This document shows, in pieces, positions 63,170-64,000 of a stretch of 64,000 nucleotides of DNA. The notes beneath the pieces were generated by a model. The model was not told the origin of the DNA. It searched no databases and saw nothing but the letters and a program-made list of their open reading frames with translations. Both the position numbers and the translations under genes were made by a program. Numbering within the stretch: position 1 is the stretch's first letter; each line of letters begins with the position of its first letter. Source of the DNA: Nymphaea colorata (lineage: Eukaryota > Streptophyta > Magnoliopsida > Nymphaeales > Nymphaeaceae); contig NC_045140.1 of NCBI RefSeq assembly GCF_008831285.2, positions 3,451,528 to 3,515,527 of the forward strand, given 5' to 3'.

Positions 63170-63431
63170 AAGGTTGTGTTTGATAGCCTCAAATGAAATC
63201 GGAGATGTGAGGTTGCATTAAAAGGTGTGCTTTGAAAGGTGTGCTTTGAAAGAACTTCGTTTAAATAGACAGAGGATCTCAATAGCATAGATTTGAAAGC
63301 GATACTACATTTTAAAAACGATGGATTTAAAGTCGAATGGAGGAGAGGTCTGACCTTAAATCCATAAATTCGAGATCCAAGATCTCATATCACCACAGAT
63401 CTGAGATTTGCGGTCAAAACAAACACAAGCT
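63170..63431. mobile_element. MITE, about 260 bp
   Basis: The left end AAGGTTGTGTTTGATAGCC and the right end (reverse complement GCTTGTGTTTGTTTTGACC) are inverted, sharing the TTGTGTTTG core. The interior contains two tandem AAAGGTGTGCTTTG motifs and no coding sequence. No clear target duplication. Confidence 0.45.
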
Positions 63432-63774
63432 AAAGGTCCCATTGAATGCAATACTCATTTGGGATTTCTGTTCTAGTTCCAATTATATATCTGCCTCATT
63501 TATATATTCATCCCCAACATCTGCCAGAACTTGTGACTGCATATTGCCTCTTCTTGCGCTAAGGAGCATAGTATAACTAGTAGAGCTGGTGAGTCGGTGA
63601 AAGCCCAGTGTTGAATTCATTTGGTATCAAATTGAGAGGACTTTTATGCTATTTTCTCCTAAAAGGACAGGTCGGCTGACCTAGATGTTTGTCCACTAAC
63701 ACTGCCATCTTTTTCTTAGGAAAATGATTACTCCGAGTTTTCGAGACTTCAATAAGACTTGACAGTGATAAGGA

Positions 63775-63956
63775 CAGAGCCAGAAATTCATGAGGAGCCC
63801 GAATTAAAGTTTCTACATTTTAAGAGGGGCCAAAATATTATTTTTAAAAATTTTTATATAGAACAAGTGAAATTTTTTAAATTTTGCATGCAATTTTTTT
63901 AAAATTTTTTTTAAGAGGGGCAAGGTCCCTTCCAGCCCTCTTTGGCTCCACCCCTG
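63775..63956. mobile_element. hAT-type MITE (CAGGGGCGGAGCC family)
   Basis: The left end CAGAGCCAGAAATT and the right end GGCTCCACCCCTG form terminal inverted repeats of the same family as 47024-47140. The flanks GATAAGGA and GACAACGG match at 5 of 8 positions, consistent with an aged 8-bp target duplication. Confidence 0.55.
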
Positions 63957-64000
63957 GACAACGGGTTGGATGGCCGACCGGACCCAGTTAATGCGAACCA

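Noticed and set aside
1-64000. CRISPR arrays, operons, phage or bacterial defence systems
   Set aside because: The DNA is plant nuclear; no regularly spaced repeats or prokaryotic gene clusters are present.

Overview
This window is nuclear DNA of a flowering plant. It is AT-rich and intron-containing, with GT-AG introns from 77 bp to 6.6 kb, dense AT microsatellites, fragments of Ty1/copia, SINE-like and hAT-type elements, and four genes whose proteins belong to plant families. The species cannot be named from the sequence.

Layout. (1) 76-1897, minus: the 5' three exons of an NPH3/RPT2-like (NRL) BTB protein, cut by the left edge. (2) About 2.1-24.4 kb: 22 kb of intergenic DNA made of microsatellites, small transposon relics and local duplications, with no gene recognised. 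(3) 24404-30184, minus: SOG1, the NAC-type master regulator of the plant DNA-damage response, in six coding exons, the first coding only 8 nt. A TATA box lies 112 bp before its ATG. (4) 30.3-34.6 kb: intergenic DNA with diverged repeats and two GC-rich patches. (5) 34627-43787, plus: a single-CRM-domain (CRS1/YhbY) RNA-binding protein, probably an organellar intron-splicing factor with a mitochondrial-type presequence. It has four exons and a 6556-bp second intron. (6) 46.8-50.4 kb: a decayed Ty1/copia polyprotein with a 117-bp hAT MITE inserted in its gag region between perfect 8-bp target duplications, followed by the end of a second copia element. (7) 50.8-57.2 kb: repeats. (8) 57580-59519, minus: a glycosyltransferase family 17 (GnT-III-like) type II membrane protein in two coding exons. 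(9) 60.1-64.0 kb: repeats and two more small DNA transposons.

The four genes act in unrelated processes (signalling or trafficking adaptor, DNA-damage transcription, organelle RNA processing, Golgi-type glycosylation). They are ordinary neighbours on a plant chromosome, not a functional cluster. I found no evidence of an undescribed gene system. The parts most worth a second look are the exon structures, the apparently reduced SQ-motif content of the SOG1 model, and the mobile-element structures, especially the TSD-flanked insertions at 47.0 kb and 8.9 kb. Exon boundaries were derived by hand from splice consensus, reading-frame continuity and recalled family sequences, with no database search.
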